From positions 1 through 11,689 of the forward strand of contig JAEZIT010000073.1 of assembly GCA_023436495.1 (NCBI GenBank): a DNA stretch of 11,689 nt, given 5' to 3'. Below, piece after piece: positions 11,581-11,689 of the stretch. The notes beneath the pieces are model-generated. The model was given only the letters and a program-made list of their open reading frames with translations, did not search any database and had not been told where the DNA came from. Both the position numbers and the translations under genes were made by a program. Every line of letters starts with the position of its first letter. Position 1 is the first letter of the stretch. The stretch comes from Acidobacteriota bacterium (GTDB lineage: Bacteria; Acidobacteriota; Blastocatellia; Pyrinomonadales; Pyrinomonadaceae).

Positions 11581-11689
11581 CTATTCCACGATCTCCGAGA
11601 CGGTGCCGGCCCCGACTGTGCGGCCGCCTTCGCGGATGGCGAAGCGGAGCCCCTTTTCCATTGCGATCGGGGCGATCAGCTCGATCTCC
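11581..11689 (-). CDS. tuf: Elongation factor Tu (C-terminal 35 residues; 5' end outside window)
   Basis: EF-Tu is the GTPase that delivers aminoacyl-tRNA to the ribosomal A site. Only the end of domain III is present, translated by hand from the minus strand as EIELIAPIAMEKGLRFAIRE followed by GGRTVGAGTVSEIVE and a TAG stop. This matches the highly conserved C-terminus of the family (ELIxPIAxExGLRFAIREGGRTVGAGxVxxIxE). The GTPase domain is outside the window, so nothing can be said of it. Its place directly upstream of rpsJ fits a str operon (rpsL–rpsG–fusA–tuf) running into the S10 operon. Confidence 0.97.
   Translation of the reverse strand, partial: EIELIAPIAMEKGLRFAIREGGRTVGAGTVSEIVE

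Overview
This window is a continuous stretch of the bacterial S10–spc ribosomal protein locus, read entirely on the minus strand (right to left in these coordinates). In transcription order it holds: the last 35 codons of tuf (EF-Tu), rpsJ (S10), rplC (L3), rplD (L4), rplW (L23), rplB (L2), rpsS (S19), rplV (L22), rpsC (S3), rplP (L16), rpmC (L29), rpsQ (S17), rplN (L14), rplX (L24), rplE (L5), rpsN (S14), rpsH (S8), rplF (L6), rplR (L18), rpsE (S5), rpmD (L30), rplO (L15) and the first 162 codons of secY. The order is canonical, all 21 internal genes are intact, and I see no plus-strand gene, insertion sequence, tRNA/rRNA, CRISPR array or convincing Rho-independent terminator.

The organism is a bacterium (bacterial-type L15, L16, L17-less spc order, Zn-free long S14, SecY). 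tuf directly ahead of rpsJ points to fused str and S10 operons. From the protein flavour (L14 ending in SLAPEVI, L3 with a GTRSSGHMG segment, Ala/Lys/Glu tails on L22, L4 and S17) I lean to Acidobacteriota, perhaps Blastocatellia/Pyrinomonadales, but this is recognition without a search and is only moderately likely.

The products work together: S3, S5, S8, S10, S14, S17 and S19 build the 30S subunit; L2, L3, L4, L5, L6, L14, L15, L16, L18, L22, L23, L24, L29 and L30 build the 50S subunit; EF-Tu brings aminoacyl-tRNA to the A site; SecY is the membrane channel that docks on the exit port formed by L23, L24, L29 and L22.

Two things depart from a textbook locus. First, many spacers are long for this operon (50–126 nt) and most of the long ones carry an inverted repeat that spans much of the spacer. 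Several of these share a flanking sequence (TCGTTCRTCGTTGG next to the downstream start codon, CGAACAACTATC next to the upstream stop), so they look like degenerate copies of a dispersed palindromic element. One, in the rplX–rplE spacer, brackets the rplE ribosome binding site. Second, several proteins have extra low-complexity tails or loop insertions (L22 +~108 aa, S17 +~65 aa at the N-terminus, L4 +~43 aa, L18 +~18 aa, L23 +~10 aa, L24 +~10 aa), several of them on proteins around the nascent-chain exit port. No unknown gene system is present; the spacers are the best candidates for something not yet described.
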